Shown piece by piece: positions 24,631 through 37,775 of a stretch of DNA of 64,000 bases. Both the position numbers and the translations under genes were made by a program. Under the pieces are notes generated by a model that was given only the letters and a program-made list of their open reading frames with translations, was not told the DNA's origin and did no database searches. Position 1 is the stretch's first letter. Each line of letters begins with the position of its first letter. This DNA comes from Eudromia elegans. Lineage: Eukaryota > Chordata > Aves > Tinamiformes > Tinamidae. The stretch covers positions 216,170 through 280,169 of the forward strand of contig PTEX01000150.1 in assembly GCA_003342815.1 (NCBI GenBank), read 5' to 3'.

Positions 24631-27600
24631 GAAGCTGGAGAACCGCTAGAAACACAGTTGACGTCTGTGCCCTTGTGCAGGTGGAAAATGGGGGCTCACG
24701 GGTGAATTCGCAGTTGATGCATTCTAGCTTGGGTCAGAGAAAGAGGTTAGCATAGGTTATCATCATATCCTTCTTATTCAGTGACATCAGAAGAAATTTA
24801 ATGAATCACTGAGGTCTAAAATGATGTCCTGGAATTTTAGCTGGTATCTCTCTTGGTTGTATTAATTCTGGTTTTTTTCTTTTTTTTTTTTAATTCTCCT
24901 CAGGTTAAAAAAATAAATTACTTTTCTCCTGGGCAAAAATAAAGCATATATTGTTGCCATTTGTTGTGTGGAGCTTTTCTGTTATCTGTAAATAAGAGGT
25001 TTTGGCTTTAGGTACAAGGAGATAAACTATGTTTTTGTATTCTTGGTTACTTTAACAAAAAGTTTCTAACAGCCTTTCTTAATAGGCTCTAGAATCTAAG
25101 TTTGGATTTAAAGAGAAATAACTGCTATATACAGAGGCAATAGGTAGTATCTATCCTTTTTTGCATAACAGTGGAATCACATTTTTTTTTCATTCATCAC
25201 ATGAAATTGGTTAACTGATCTCACTGATCCATTCCTGTTGTGTACTGACAGGATTACTGGTCATGTTCAAGGTAGCACATTGCAAGTCCTCTTTACTGTT
25301 TCTGACATACCTCTTTGGCCTGGCAAGGAGGTTTGCATTAAGATCTGATTGGCTGTGAAAAAAGTACAAATCTGACAATTTTTAATGATTTTTCAAGCTA
25401 CATAAAATTCTAGTTCAGAGAAACAGGAATATTTACTGTTATGTAAAATGCTAAAAAAACAAATCAGTCAAATACCATAAAGATCTCTGCTTTCCATGGA
25501 TAGAATGGCTTTTGAGGCAGCCATCACGTAACGGAGAAGGCCTGGCTGGCTACATGTGAGCACCTCAACTAGTAACATTAAAGAAATCCAAGGGGAAAAA
25601 AGGTTTTTCAGATGGTTTTCTAAGAACTCTTCTAAAAAGAAAGCTTAATGCATGATTACAGTGTGTGGGCTCGTCATGCTCACAAGCTATTCTTCACCTC
25701 ACTGAAATTTAGCTTGCAGCAATATCTTTGAGGAAAGCAAAGCCTGACGTGCCTGCTGTGGGCACTGTTCAGGTATCTGGGTCCACAGTTTCTCACCAAG
25801 GGTCAGATCCAGCACAAAGGCATCCAGGATCCCCCTCCTATGAGGCCTCCACTGGAATTGTTCAGGATTCAGATAAATGCCATTTTTTGGCTGTGACAAT
25901 GGAAAAAGGATACAGTCAACAAAGTTTCCCCATCCACATCTGCCAGCAAAGCGAGTCTCCCTAATTTGCTTCAGGCAAAATCAGGCAGCTTTAGCTTAAA
26001 CTGGTTAAATGGATTTTTGAGCTAATAGCTGGTTTGGCACCAATTCAGATGTTTCCATGGCATCAGATGACCAGGCTGTTAAGTTGCCCCAAGCCTTCTT
26101 TTCTGATAATAATTCTTAAAGCTTAAGTCCTATATGGAGCAGAAAGGCATTATAACCAAGCTATTTAAAGCTTGTTTTATTTCACATTGGACAAATAATT
26201 TCCAAATGCACCAATTACACCAGCTAATCCTTAGGGAAGCTGTATTATATAGATGGTCAAGCCAAAGTTAACTGACTTACCCAGAACATTTCAGTAGGGA
26301 ATTCTTTTCCTTCTGATTTCTCTTCCTTCCTATTTAATGCAGATATAGGTCTTAAAGATAATCTTAATGCTGAGTCCAAAGGTCAAGGGGAGAAAAGAAA
26401 TAAAACAAAAGTCATTTGACTTTAAAAAAGAGGAAGTTGCATAAGAAGAAAGCACACAAGTATATACAGTAGGAAAAGGAAGAGAACTCAATAATATCCT
26501 ATTTAAAAATAAATAAATGGTACTTTTGGAGGGGTGGTTAAGGTTGATAAACTAAGTTCAGGGAAGAAAAACAACATCAATTGAGAGCAAGCCTGATCCT
26601 ATTAGCGAATGAAGGTGTTATCTTGCAATATCTACAACAGTAAAAACATCCAGCAGCTCTGCTGGTCCTTTCATATGTACAGAAAAATATGTCAGGCTTC
26701 ATCCAAAACCAACATTTGTGGGAAGAGACTGTTGGCAAGAGTTAGAATGAAACTGGGAGACATTTCTCAGGTTAGATGCAAGAAAATTACTTCAGACAGC
26801 AGATTGCCAGAGGTATGTGGAAATATATAAAAGCAGGGTTAATTCCTTACATTATTAGTGAGAAAGACAGTAAGAAAGCACAGCTTGAAATAGTCTGAAC
26901 TACTGAAATTATTTCAGAGCAGCTTTTTGAAAGGGCCACACCACTAGGCTCAGTTCGACAGAAGGACTGTATTTTCTGTTGTCAAGACACCTCCAAAGAT
27001 CCCAAATAATCTGATAAAATATCCGCAGAGACAGAGACATCAGTGGGATTTAGATCAGATGACTTCCCACTATCTACCCATATTGCAGTTTTTTTCTATG
27101 CAGCTGTGATATGGGCTAAAATTTTGACAAAACAGAGGAAGCCATGTAAAGATTAGCAGCAGTAAAACTTCATATAAGCCAGAAACCCCTTCGTTTTCAG
27201 CAGATAAGAAGCAATTGTGTGTTCAGGCCCTGTATCGATAAACGGAGGAAGATCTGGGCTCATTCAGTGACACATCGCATAACTAGCTCCTAGCCCCATT
27301 AAACAAAGCTAAGATGTTATGACACTCAGGGTCTGCTAAATTATTATCTAAGGCATCCCCAAACCATTGTCAAACTCCAAACTCCATCAATTTCTGATAC
27401 ACATCCTTGCCACACATGAGGTGCTTATGACATATCCCTAAACAAAAGTTATCTGTCGTAATGGTGAAGTTTCAAGGCCAGGTCTGCCCACCTTCCACCA
27501 AAATTTTAGGCGTGAAGAGTGGCATGCATCTCACACTTAGGTCTCCATAGTGTTGTTGGGTACATCTGAGTTTATCAATGGAGTCTAAAAAGCAATCTTT

Positions 27601-30600
27601 CTGGCTAAGAGTTGGCCAACAGCAACAGGAAACTAGACATATGCTCTGATGTGGATATCAGCATCTAAAATCAGGCAAAATGGATGCAACAGCCTTCCTA
27701 AAATAAGTGCCCTACCTCTTTTAGCAATGCAGAGGTGTCATCCTGAGGGACCTAGAGAAGACACTTGTTAGGACTGGTTAGGAAATGAAGCAGAAAGTGA
27801 TTAATGGGGAACGATAATCATGGTGTGCTTCATTTGTTTTGCAGCACAGAACAAATCCTCAAATTAGGACTGCGGTAAACCTCATCCACACTTTTGTCTG
27901 TTTGTCTTCACTGAACTGCATCCTTACCCTGCAACAGCTAATTAAAACTCCAAAAGTCTCTGAATACTGTGATGAATATTGATATACCAGCCAAAGATGT
28001 TCACTGGGCTAGTTAGCTAAGTCTTGTTTCGTTTACTTCTGTAATATTGAGGTGATAGTGGTGACTTCATTGTCTTTGGCTCCTAATAAAACAAGTCCAA
28101 GATGGAAGATATATAAAGAGGATCTTTCTGTTATACAAAGAAAATAAATTCTCATAAAAGAAGGAAAATGGAATCTCTCTGTACATGCCTACAGTTGTAA
28201 GGTATCTGGGAAGAATCCTTCCTAAAGTCCTTTTTATTAAATAGGACAAGAACACAAAGGATCAAAATCAAAGCTGATTCAAAGCAGGTATATAACATGA
28301 AGAATGTGACTCTATTAGAGTCATGCTCTCTGACTACATAAAAGGTGGTCAAATGGATGCTTAGGTCTGATTCCTCATCTTATGTAAGATTTACAGGCTG
28401 AGAAATATTTTTTCTATCCATTTCCTAATACAAAGTGCCACTGGCAGCAAATATCTAGACATCAGTCATTTTTGAAATTACAACTAGAGTCTAACTCCGA
28501 TAATGTTTTTTATTGTTTTCTTATCTGCCTGATGTTAAACCTACCCAAAGGTTATAAACATAACGTAAGCTAGCAAGCAAAGATACGTAATTAAGATGCA
28601 TACAAAATACCCTGTGCAGCAAGTAAATATTTTTTAATTATATTATTACCTGTCTTTATGTTACTAAATTGCTACACAATTTCATATATAATTGATTTTC
28701 TAAGAAAGGTATTACCAATGTGGTTCTGTAGTTCAAAACAGCATGAACTTAATAATATGCAAACAATTTTTATCTCACAACCCATAGTGCTGCATGGGAT
28801 TTAGTGTGCTGAAAAAAAATGTTCCTTCATATTTGCAGTAATTTTGAGTGTAACACAAAAACTCAATTTTCTTTTTTCTCTGTGATTGTTAAGAATAGCA
28901 ACAATGCCTCCTGTGAGGATATATTCTGTAGGTTCTTTTGCAGATTATGAAAATAGTCGTGAGGAAATATTTGGATAAAGGAAGACAAAGCTCCAGGTAG
29001 CAATAGGTTTCATACTGAGTTGATAAATGCAATTATGGATCAGAAGGATGAACAATTACATTGAGGCAGTTTTGATACCAGAATTCAGTAGCAGATGATT
29101 AGAAAACTGGAAATATATCATATATTATTTTTCTACTGCAGAAGCACCCAGCAGTCTCAGACCAAGTGAGGAAAGCATTGTGCTAGGACAATGAATATTG
29201 TATGGCTTGAGGTGTTCACAGGTTCAGTATGAGAAAGGACCACCTGCTCTTCCTGAGAATACTTGCCCTGTCTTGAGAATAAAGCTACATTACCCCAGCA
29301 CAAATATAGGGCATCATTGCGAAGAAGTAAAATCCAGGTGAACTCACAGAGATCCTTCTTGGCCTGAGGTGAGTGAGAAGCATTCCTTCTCCCTGGGAGG
29401 AGAGTGGAGTCACCCAGAGCCTACACAACAGATCTCATGAAGAGGCAGAAGCATTCCACAGCAACATCTTATAAAAGGGGTGTGTATTTACCAATGATGA
29501 TATCTTGCAAAACCAGTCAAGACAGTCTGTGTTACTAATTGCCAGAATTTCTTGTGCAATTGATTCTCAAAAGATGATATCGCCAGGCAAGCTGCGCTGC
29601 TTCTCTTGGATGTAGAACATCTCAGTGAGTTCCTGCACTGAACTCCTATTGATCACAGAGAATATGCAGCTTCCACCAGACTGAGAGACACAGAGTAGCT
29701 CTTCACAATCCTTTAGAGATGAAGCTTTCTTGAAGAAAAGTTACACTGAACTTGGTAACTTAACCTCTGATTTGCTCTCAGAACCTGTAGGAAAAACTAA
29801 TAGGATAATAAAACATGTGCTGATTAGCTGAGCAATTCTAACTCAGTTATTGTTTCCATTATGTGGCTAATAGCCTCTTCTGGACAGACTTGATTTTTTT
29901 ATCTGTTTGCATTAGAGTCAATTTGTGGTATGAGATTGGTATTATTTATTGAATGCTACACCCAGCTGCAAAGTTAAAAGTATGACAAGCCTGTACGAAT
30001 TTAATTATACTGCTGTGAGACACAGGCTTGTATAGATGCTATAAATTAAGTTTAGCAAATATTACTAGTGTGGTGAATGGTCAAATGGAGGTTGCCATCT
30101 CCATGAAGCTGCTTTTAGATTGCTTGGTCTGAGTTTCACAGGTATTGGAAACTTGTGTATTTTGTACAAGTAAACATTCAAAATAAAGCCAAGTGTAAAG
30201 CTAACATGAGCACGTTCAACCTTGGGATCTAGTTAGAATTTGGTGTCACTGAGCAATTTGACTGTGCCCTGGCAATTCCTTAATATATTCAGAAGCTTCA
30301 CTTTTTAGCCTTTTACTAAACACTTAGTATTCTGAGAGGCAGAATAAATTTGATACAAATAAACATTACCATTTTTTCTGGTTTGTCAAAATCCTTCTGC
30401 CCTAAGCACTACAAACAGTTTCTCTATTCTTGCAAGACATAATTGACAGCTTTGCTACACTCCTCTTCTACCATTTGATTTTTCCCTCAGCCTCTAATAG
30501 CATACACCATTTTATACGGCTTCAGTCTATTAACCAAGTGCCTGACCTTGTGGGATGCTGAACACCTGCTGAAATACACTCAGTGCCCATAATTTTCATT

Positions 30601-33600
30601 GATTTCATTAGGAGGAGAAAGAACTTGCTATCTCCCATGTTATTTGGGCTGATGAACAAAACCTCACCAGTAGAGATAGAGCTCTCAGTGGAGCCTGGTG
30701 TTTCCAGGAAGTGCCAGTGTGAACGACATCAGGGATAACTGCTCCCACAGCATCCAGCCTTGGACTGATTCCAGATAATATTACTGACATAGTCAAGAAA
30801 TATAAATTAGTAGCATAGCATATTCTTTGTTTCGTATGCAGTCAGTAGCTGGAGTTGTAAGCCACGCCCTCACTGGTCTCACCAGTCATCCATCTATCTC
30901 AGTATTTTGAATAATGAGAGATATTAAGGGAGAGAACAAAATCCAGGCCACTGTGCTATCTGTTCATCTTGCACTCCTCCAGCACCCACACCTGCAGCAT
31001 TAGGGATATTTGAAGGTAAATTTCTGTCCATAATAATTTGCTCTGCATAGTTCCAACAATGCAAGATTTGGTGAATAAGGGTTCAGCATTCATCTTGTCT
31101 TTGTGGATTTGTAAAGCTCAGTCATATCCTTCCCCAACCTTCTTCTCTCAGATGAAGAGTCACAAATTTGCTAGCTCCAACATGTCAAGCAGCTGCTCCA
31201 TCCCAGTAATTACTCTACTTGCACTTCTTGGTATCTCCTTTAGCTCCCCTGTATCCTTCTTCAAATACAAAACCTGAAATCCTCGCAAGGGTCAAAGATG
31301 AGGCACATTGCAGTTATAACAGCAAAAAGGTGTTTTCTGCCTTGTTCTGAGTGAGGGCAAACCTGAGCTACAGAGCTCTGTGTTTCTATGTCAGCAAGCA
31401 TGAGACTCATCTCATGCAGCTGGGCACCTACAGCAGTCATGGGCATCCAAGCCAGTCTGCCTAACCTCCTTTCAGGGAGGGGCTCCTTTCAGACATGAGT
31501 CATCTGATGTATTTTTTCATCTACTTTAGGACTGAATGAATTGCATCATCTGCATGCCTCTTTCTTCCCATTGACCATAAAGCTAAACTAGAGAGCTTGC
31601 TCAGACAGCAGCATCTGAGTTGCAATTGTGCACAGACATCCAGAAGAATCTCTGAGTATCCTTAATTTCCATACCTGTCCCTTGACTCCTTAAGTTGGGA
31701 TTTGGGGTAAAGATGGCTAAAGAGGAAGAGTTCAACGGTGTCAAGTGGTTAATTAATAGCTGTTTTGAGGTATGCAGAGATATGCTGAGCAGAATCAAAG
31801 GAGGTGTTCTCAGTGTACCCAGCTTATCTGGGCTGCAGGTTTTCTGAGCTGGTGTGGCAGGGGTTAGGCTTGCTTAAAAAGGAGGAGTTTTAGGAGAGAA
31901 AAAAAATACAAATATGGAGCACAAATAAGGTAAATGGAGAAAACTTGTGAATCAGAATATAAATTAATATATAATTAATCAGTGATAAAGAAATATTGAC
32001 TAGGATATACTATAGTGAAGACTGGGATGAACAGTGAGAGTACATAATACCTTTTTTACTTTTCTGTTTCCCAGAAAGTATTCCTTTCAGGAATATGACT
32101 AGTTTATAACAGAATGTAGGAAGTGACAGAGTTAGGAAAAAGGGTAGACTGAGTCTGCTAATTGTTATCCCACTAGGGTTTTTTTGCTTCTATCACCAGT
32201 TCAAGAGTGGTGATTTTCCAAAAAAAGAAAAAGAGTGTGAATATGGGGAGATAAAATACTGCTGTCATACTTCAAATCAACCTTATTTGAGTGTCCTCAG
32301 AGCTTTCCCAACAAACTAAACTCTAGTAAGGCATTTCGTGGGTGATTTGTTAGGCATCTTGCTTTGGTTTCAGTGAATTTTCCTGTAAGAGAGAATATTA
32401 TAATTGACTTTGAAATACAGAGCTAGTCACAAACTATGGAGACACAATTGTCTCTCCATAATATTTACTTATTGATTTATTTATTTACAGTTCCCAGGGT
32501 AGTAGGCTTCAGTAAGTCATTGAAAGTGATAATGTACTTTTCACTGACTCTCTAAAGCATATCATCAACTGTAAAAGTTACAAAATCTGGAAACTGCAAA
32601 GATCAAAGGTAAAAGCTGAGAAGTGTGTATAAGAAATAACAACAGATGGCCCCAGAATGAAAATAAATGAACTCACTCCTAGAACTCGGCTGCCTTTTGT
32701 AAACCAATTACACTGCAAGTTTGTAGTTTATGACTTAACAAGGCCTTTCCAGAGAAATAAAATCTCATATTCACTAAGGAGCCATTGCTTCTCTTTTGCA
32801 TAACTTATATCCAATTATAAAGGTAATAAATATTTTCAAATATATCTCTTTATTGAAATTTAAGACCTATTTAACAGCAGTCATTTACTCTCATGTTGTG
32901 CTTATTAACTACAAGTATGCGGAACAGCATTTACCTCATGGTAGAACAGCACATATACGAACATTCAAATACAAATGCAGTGCTGTGATTTAAGGGCTCC
33001 TTTGCTGTACAATACTCCTGGTTATCAGTTCCAGTCAAACCTGCTGCATCCTTCCCAAGAGAAATGAAACAGCAACACAAAATGGAGAACAGAATGTCTT
33101 ACACCAACTGGTATCCCTTATGCTGTCTTGTCTTGCTTTTTCGTTTTGTAATAGAGCAAGTGAAATCAGAAGTCAATGTAAGTAGCACAGCTGTACGCAT
33201 GCACTTGTTTACTTTGCTACTTCTCTGTTTCTCATTTGCCATTGTTTTTCTGTTTGCCTTAGCTTTAGAGAGGGTTAATTTGGAACACTAAGCCACCGGA
33301 GAGTTGAAATGTAAAGAACTGAATGAAAATGTGCATCACTACAAAAGCCCCTAGTATTTACAATGTGAATTTTCCCTTTCTTTTCAATTCCTTATCTTCT
33401 TTTTCAGACTGTTTAACTAGAGCTGTGGGCCTCCTCATCTCTTTCACCTTCTCACCAGAAAGAGCCCAGTCTGTAACTGAAGGAGAAACAGCAGCACAAC
33501 TAGTTGTCAATGGCAAACTCAGACCTGAAATACTTAAAGACTGAGGCACATTGGTTTGGTCCTGCCAGCTCTGTGAAGATTGCTTCACAACCTCCAATTC

Positions 33601-36600
33601 TGGTGCTGTCACAGTATGGAAAGTGCTTAGTACCTTGTGTATATAAACAGTGCCTCAGGGGCACTGGGGACAAGGGACAGGGGCATTTATAAAGCCTCCT
33701 GGAAGTGGAGCATAATGCATTCGGTTACTCCTGCAGGCTGAGCCCATGGGGTACGTGTGATGCTCCTTGCCTCCTCCTTTCCCACTACATCTCACTTTGT
33801 CCTCCCTCTCCACCACTCTGAGAGTTTACAGCACCTCCATGCTGCCACCACAACTTTCACAACACAATCTTTGTGGTTTTCTTTCCTCCTTGACAGAGGA
33901 CTAGGTACTTCAGGGAGTCAACTCTTCAAACTGTTTTGAGAGGATAAACAAAGCTGACGTGGATGGTATAATTGTCTTGGAAGGAGTGACTGGTATCAGC
34001 CTGTCCTTGGGTCTATAACCAATTGCAGAAGTGAGTGAAGCTGCTGAATCTGCTAATCAAATGCTATATACTTCACATTTTCTCTTCTAGTTTTCTAATT
34101 TTCACTTGGCATCAATAGAGATTTTCCACCACTGTCTAGAACATTCCCTCAAGTTCTCTGAGTTGCTAAATAGAAGTTTCTTGTTACACAAAGAGAAAGC
34201 AGAGAAATGCCAAGCTGAGTCAAGAGGTTTATTTTCTTCAGACAAGAAACAAAGTGTACCTTTTCCTCCCTTAACCAAAGCATTTTCAAGAGCAAGATAG
34301 AGAATGCTTAAATCAATAACCATTAAGAAGTACAAAGCTAGTGAAAGAATACATCTTTGGAGCACGAAATTTTCAGGCTTGGTGTTGAAATTACTGGGTG
34401 AAATTCTGGTTATGCAGGAGGGCTGCAGATTAGGTGATCCTAATAAGCCTTTTTGGCATTGCAGTCTAAGTATGAAACATGAAAGCAGATAAAATAAACA
34501 CTGCTCATCCTTGTCACAGCTTTTAAGAAATGCTTCTCCAAGTAGTATAAAACTTCACTCATTCATTTAGTGCTTCAATTTTATTTTCATTTTATATATA
34601 GCTTATTAGCTGTATATTTTCACATTGTCAAATACATTTCTGATCGCTTTAATCTGAAGACCTTGCCTTCTCTCCAGAGGGCAATACAGAAGACATTAAA
34701 GATAACAACCTGCTAGCACAGTCAAGAGCTTGAGACACAAAGGGTCGTGGAGGCAGAAATAGTAAGTCAAGCTCTCAGGGGAGGAGAAGCTCAACTAGAA
34801 TAATCACTAGAGTCTGCAAACCACCTCACAGCCAGGTAAGAGCCACATCTGACTGAGAAAACTCAAAGAGTAACTACTAACCTGACCCTATGGATGCTTG
34901 TGGAAGTTTGGCCGTTCATTGACATCACCTTCATACAATCAAATACTGACAAGAGAAGCGTTACCAAAATGAAACAGGATCTTGTTCAAAAGCAAAGGAT
35001 GGGCAAGGCAATATACAATCTCAAAGTCCCATAACCATTCAGATTACACTGGATTCCTAAGATCTCAAGAAGTCCTATTTCTCTGCACAAGATGAAGGGG
35101 CCACCCCTAGTATATGTTACTTGGCTGTGTAATGCAACCTTTCCTGCTTGGCTGGTTTGCTCTATAGCTGCTCTAAGAAAAAGAGCACCTGTTCCACCCT
35201 AATCTGCTGCTGTGTACTTGCCCATGGAGCAAAACAAATACCCACATGCCATCACCAGAAAGTCCATTTCACTTCCTGCTGAAGATGCTCAGAGAGCGTA
35301 TAAACACTCTGTGCTCCTGCTGTAACATTTCAGTTGATTAATGTTTTCCAGAGAACTCACTCTTTTCTATGCTTTTGCATAGCAGGCCAAATATCAGAGG
35401 ATTTATACAAAAGGTACCAAGATACTGGTCTGGCTTTTCTAGGTGTCTTTGCATCTTAGGGTTAAGATCAGTATGCCATACGCCTTGTGCTTCTTGTTAA
35501 ATTCCATAGAGGACCTCTAAAGAAATGTAATCGCTTTGTAATATGATGACATAGAAGATATTACTGTGCTTGCTGGGTAAGTCTATTGCTTCTCTTCATT
35601 GGTCACATTTCAAAGCCTTTAGAATTAGAATTTCCCTATTTATTTTAAGCAGTAGGTTACTTGCAAGCTAAAAATAATGAACTAGCCATTAGGAAAGGAG
35701 GGGTGTAAAGTTCTGGACGGAAGCATTTTCACACAATGAATTGCATTCCACAGAAATATGAAACTGGGATTTCCTCACAACTAACGGTGTTGTGATGTGA
35801 ATGCATTCATCATAAACACGGCCTGGTTCAAAAATGTGAAAACATAATTTTTGGTGTAAAATTGACTATTGGAATTTCATTAAACTTAAAATTAACACAA
35901 TTTATTTCAAAACAGCATTAATCATAATTACTGGAATTCAGTCTCTGATTACTGTGAGAGTATACATTTATCACACATTTCCAGCCTAAATAGAAACTTC
36001 TCATACCCTTTACTCTTTGTTGCCAGTTGACATAGATATTACTTAAACAAAATAATAATTAAGTTGCAGCTTGCAGTGCTAAAACCACTTTTATAGTCGA
36101 TATTTCACCCATGATTGATAACCGTGCTGATTACATTAAGGTATCTTACAGTGGAAGGTAGCAGCATCAAGAGACAGACAGCATCTGGTTACTCTGTGGA
36201 GCAACTTCTACAAACTTCACTGGAGTCAAACTACTGTCAAGATTAGCCCATTGGCTTTGAACTAAGTGTGAACCATGCACTGACAACATGATTGTAATTT
36301 TGTAATGATTTTAGTTCTTGATGGGATGAAGAAATTGTGCAGACTATAGGAGTAAAGAAGAAATGGTTAAATTTATGATTCCCCAATTATAGCTTACCAG
36401 GACTGCTTCTCAGCCATCTCTTTACTCTTGTGGAGCTTTTATAATAAGGTTGTTGGATGAAACAAGTGTTTTCAACAGTGTCAGCAACATAATGACATAC
36501 TGTAGCAAAGTAGGCATTTTCACTTCACTTTGATTCATGGCTTAAGTTAGGGAGAATCGGCCTGCTACTTGCTCAGATTGTTTAATCCTCATTTGTGTTC

Positions 36601-37109
36601 TGCTTTAAGTGGATCTGAGGAAAACACTCTCCTAAGATTGATCTTTTATATTTCCACTTTTCCATTGTAATATTGTTTGAAAGGGGACATTCTTTAAAAT
36701 AAACATTAAATAAAGAAGAAAAGTAAATTCTCCTGTATATTCTGCTTAGGCAGAACTAGTCTCACAATGGTCCAGACTGAGCTTAAATGTCTCCTTTACA
36801 TATCTGTATCTTGTGACAGTGGACCCTAAACCCAACTGATGCAATTTGTCTTATGCCAGTTGATGAAGACCACTTGTCCTGGCCAGCAGGAAGTGATTAC
36901 TGAGTGTTTGAAGATACATTTCCTTTAGAGCTTATGTTCATTGCTTCTGAAAAGAAGAAATACTAACTGTTTACATATTTCCTCCAAAATATTGCTCTCC
37001 TTCCCTAATTTTGTAGATTATTTTACATAACACTTCAAGAATCAAAATGTACAGCTGGCTAAGATGACACAACTGACTCATAAATTACAAGGTTAGGTGA
37101 TATGATATG
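24631..37109. other. Intergenic DNA, no supported gene
   Basis: About 12.5 kb of AT-rich DNA with no coding region I can defend. Open frames do not exceed 90 codons and carry no known domains. One stretch at 31090-31450 may be an old LINE remnant and is listed separately. No tRNA, snRNA or long tandem array was seen. Confidence 0.6.
31090..31450 (-). mobile_element. Possible very old CR1-type LINE remnant
   Basis: The + strand reads 'TACTTGCACTTCTTGGTATC' and 'CCCCTGTATCCTTCTTCAAA' (31212-31264). These resemble the antisense of the CR1 3' ORF2 segment, where small words of this type (CTTCTCTG..., ATCCTTCTTGA...) occur in the same order. The remaining part is too diverged to follow. The call is weak and rests on one block. 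Confidence 0.28.
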
Positions 37110-37123
37110 ATATGGTATGATAC
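37098..37123. repeat. Short (GATAT)n pentamer repeat
   Basis: About five units of GATAT/GATAC with one substitution, at the left edge of an old CR1 fragment. Confidence 0.8.
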
Positions 37124-37775
37124 AGTTCTTCTGACCCTTACATTCCCCATAGAACTTCAACAAATTATTCCTGCATCTAGTCTATAACTTCTCAGTGAAT
37201 TACAGCCTATCTCCGAGAAAATTTCCACTACTGATTTGAAGACATTGGGTAATTGAAAAGCCATCATATGCTAAGATAAATTTTGTGGATTAATCACCTT
37301 AAATACTAAAAACATGTCTTATTTTTTCAACTTATTTTCTCACTATGGATCCCATTATGGCTTTTCCACTACATTAAAGAGCTGTCCATAAATCTCTTCC
37401 TTATGTAAGTGTTAATCGTAATCAGTGCACCATTTAATCTCCTCTTGCAGAAACTAAAATACATAAAGCTTCTCACGTCTCTAAATTCGCAGTATATTTA
37501 TATGCTTGAAACTAATTTTGCTAAACCTCTGTGAACAAGATTGTGAAGGGGGCAGTAGCATTTCCTTGTTTCTCAGTACCCTTCTTGAGGATACCTAGGC
37601 CTGATACATTGCTATTCCAATAAAAATCTCCCCAGCACTGAAAAATATGTAATGCTGTTTTCCCATTCATCCTCAATATCTTTGCATGCCCACGTGCTTG
37701 TCCTCTGTCCTTAGCACTTCACAGGTAGTTCCACATTCAGTGTCTATGTGTCACGAAACCTAACCCTTTCCATTC
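37110..37775 (-). mobile_element. Ancient CR1-type LINE, 3' UTR and ORF2 end
   Basis: The + strand shows, in order, the antisense landmarks of the 3' end of old amniote CR1 elements: 'CATAGAACTTC' near 37149, 'ATTCCTGCATCTAGTC' near 37166, 'GATTTGAAGACATTGG' near 37233, 'CTACATTAAAGAGCTGTCC' near 37370, 'AAATCTCTTCCTTATGTAAG' near 37390, 'TTTAATCTCCTCTTGCAGAAAC' region near 37433, 'CTTCTTGAGGATACC' near 37581 and 'TGCTATTCCAAT' near 37610. The element lies on the minus strand with its 3' end to the left. It is strongly diverged with no open frame. From its divergence I infer it was inserted long before the young copies. Boundaries are approximate. Confidence 0.72.

Noticed and set aside
30540-30612. 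Resemblance to a palindromic short DNA-transposon-like repeat (GATGCTGAACACCTGCTGAAA)
   Set aside because: Only one arm is present and the likeness rests on memory. No inverted partner or target-site duplication is visible.
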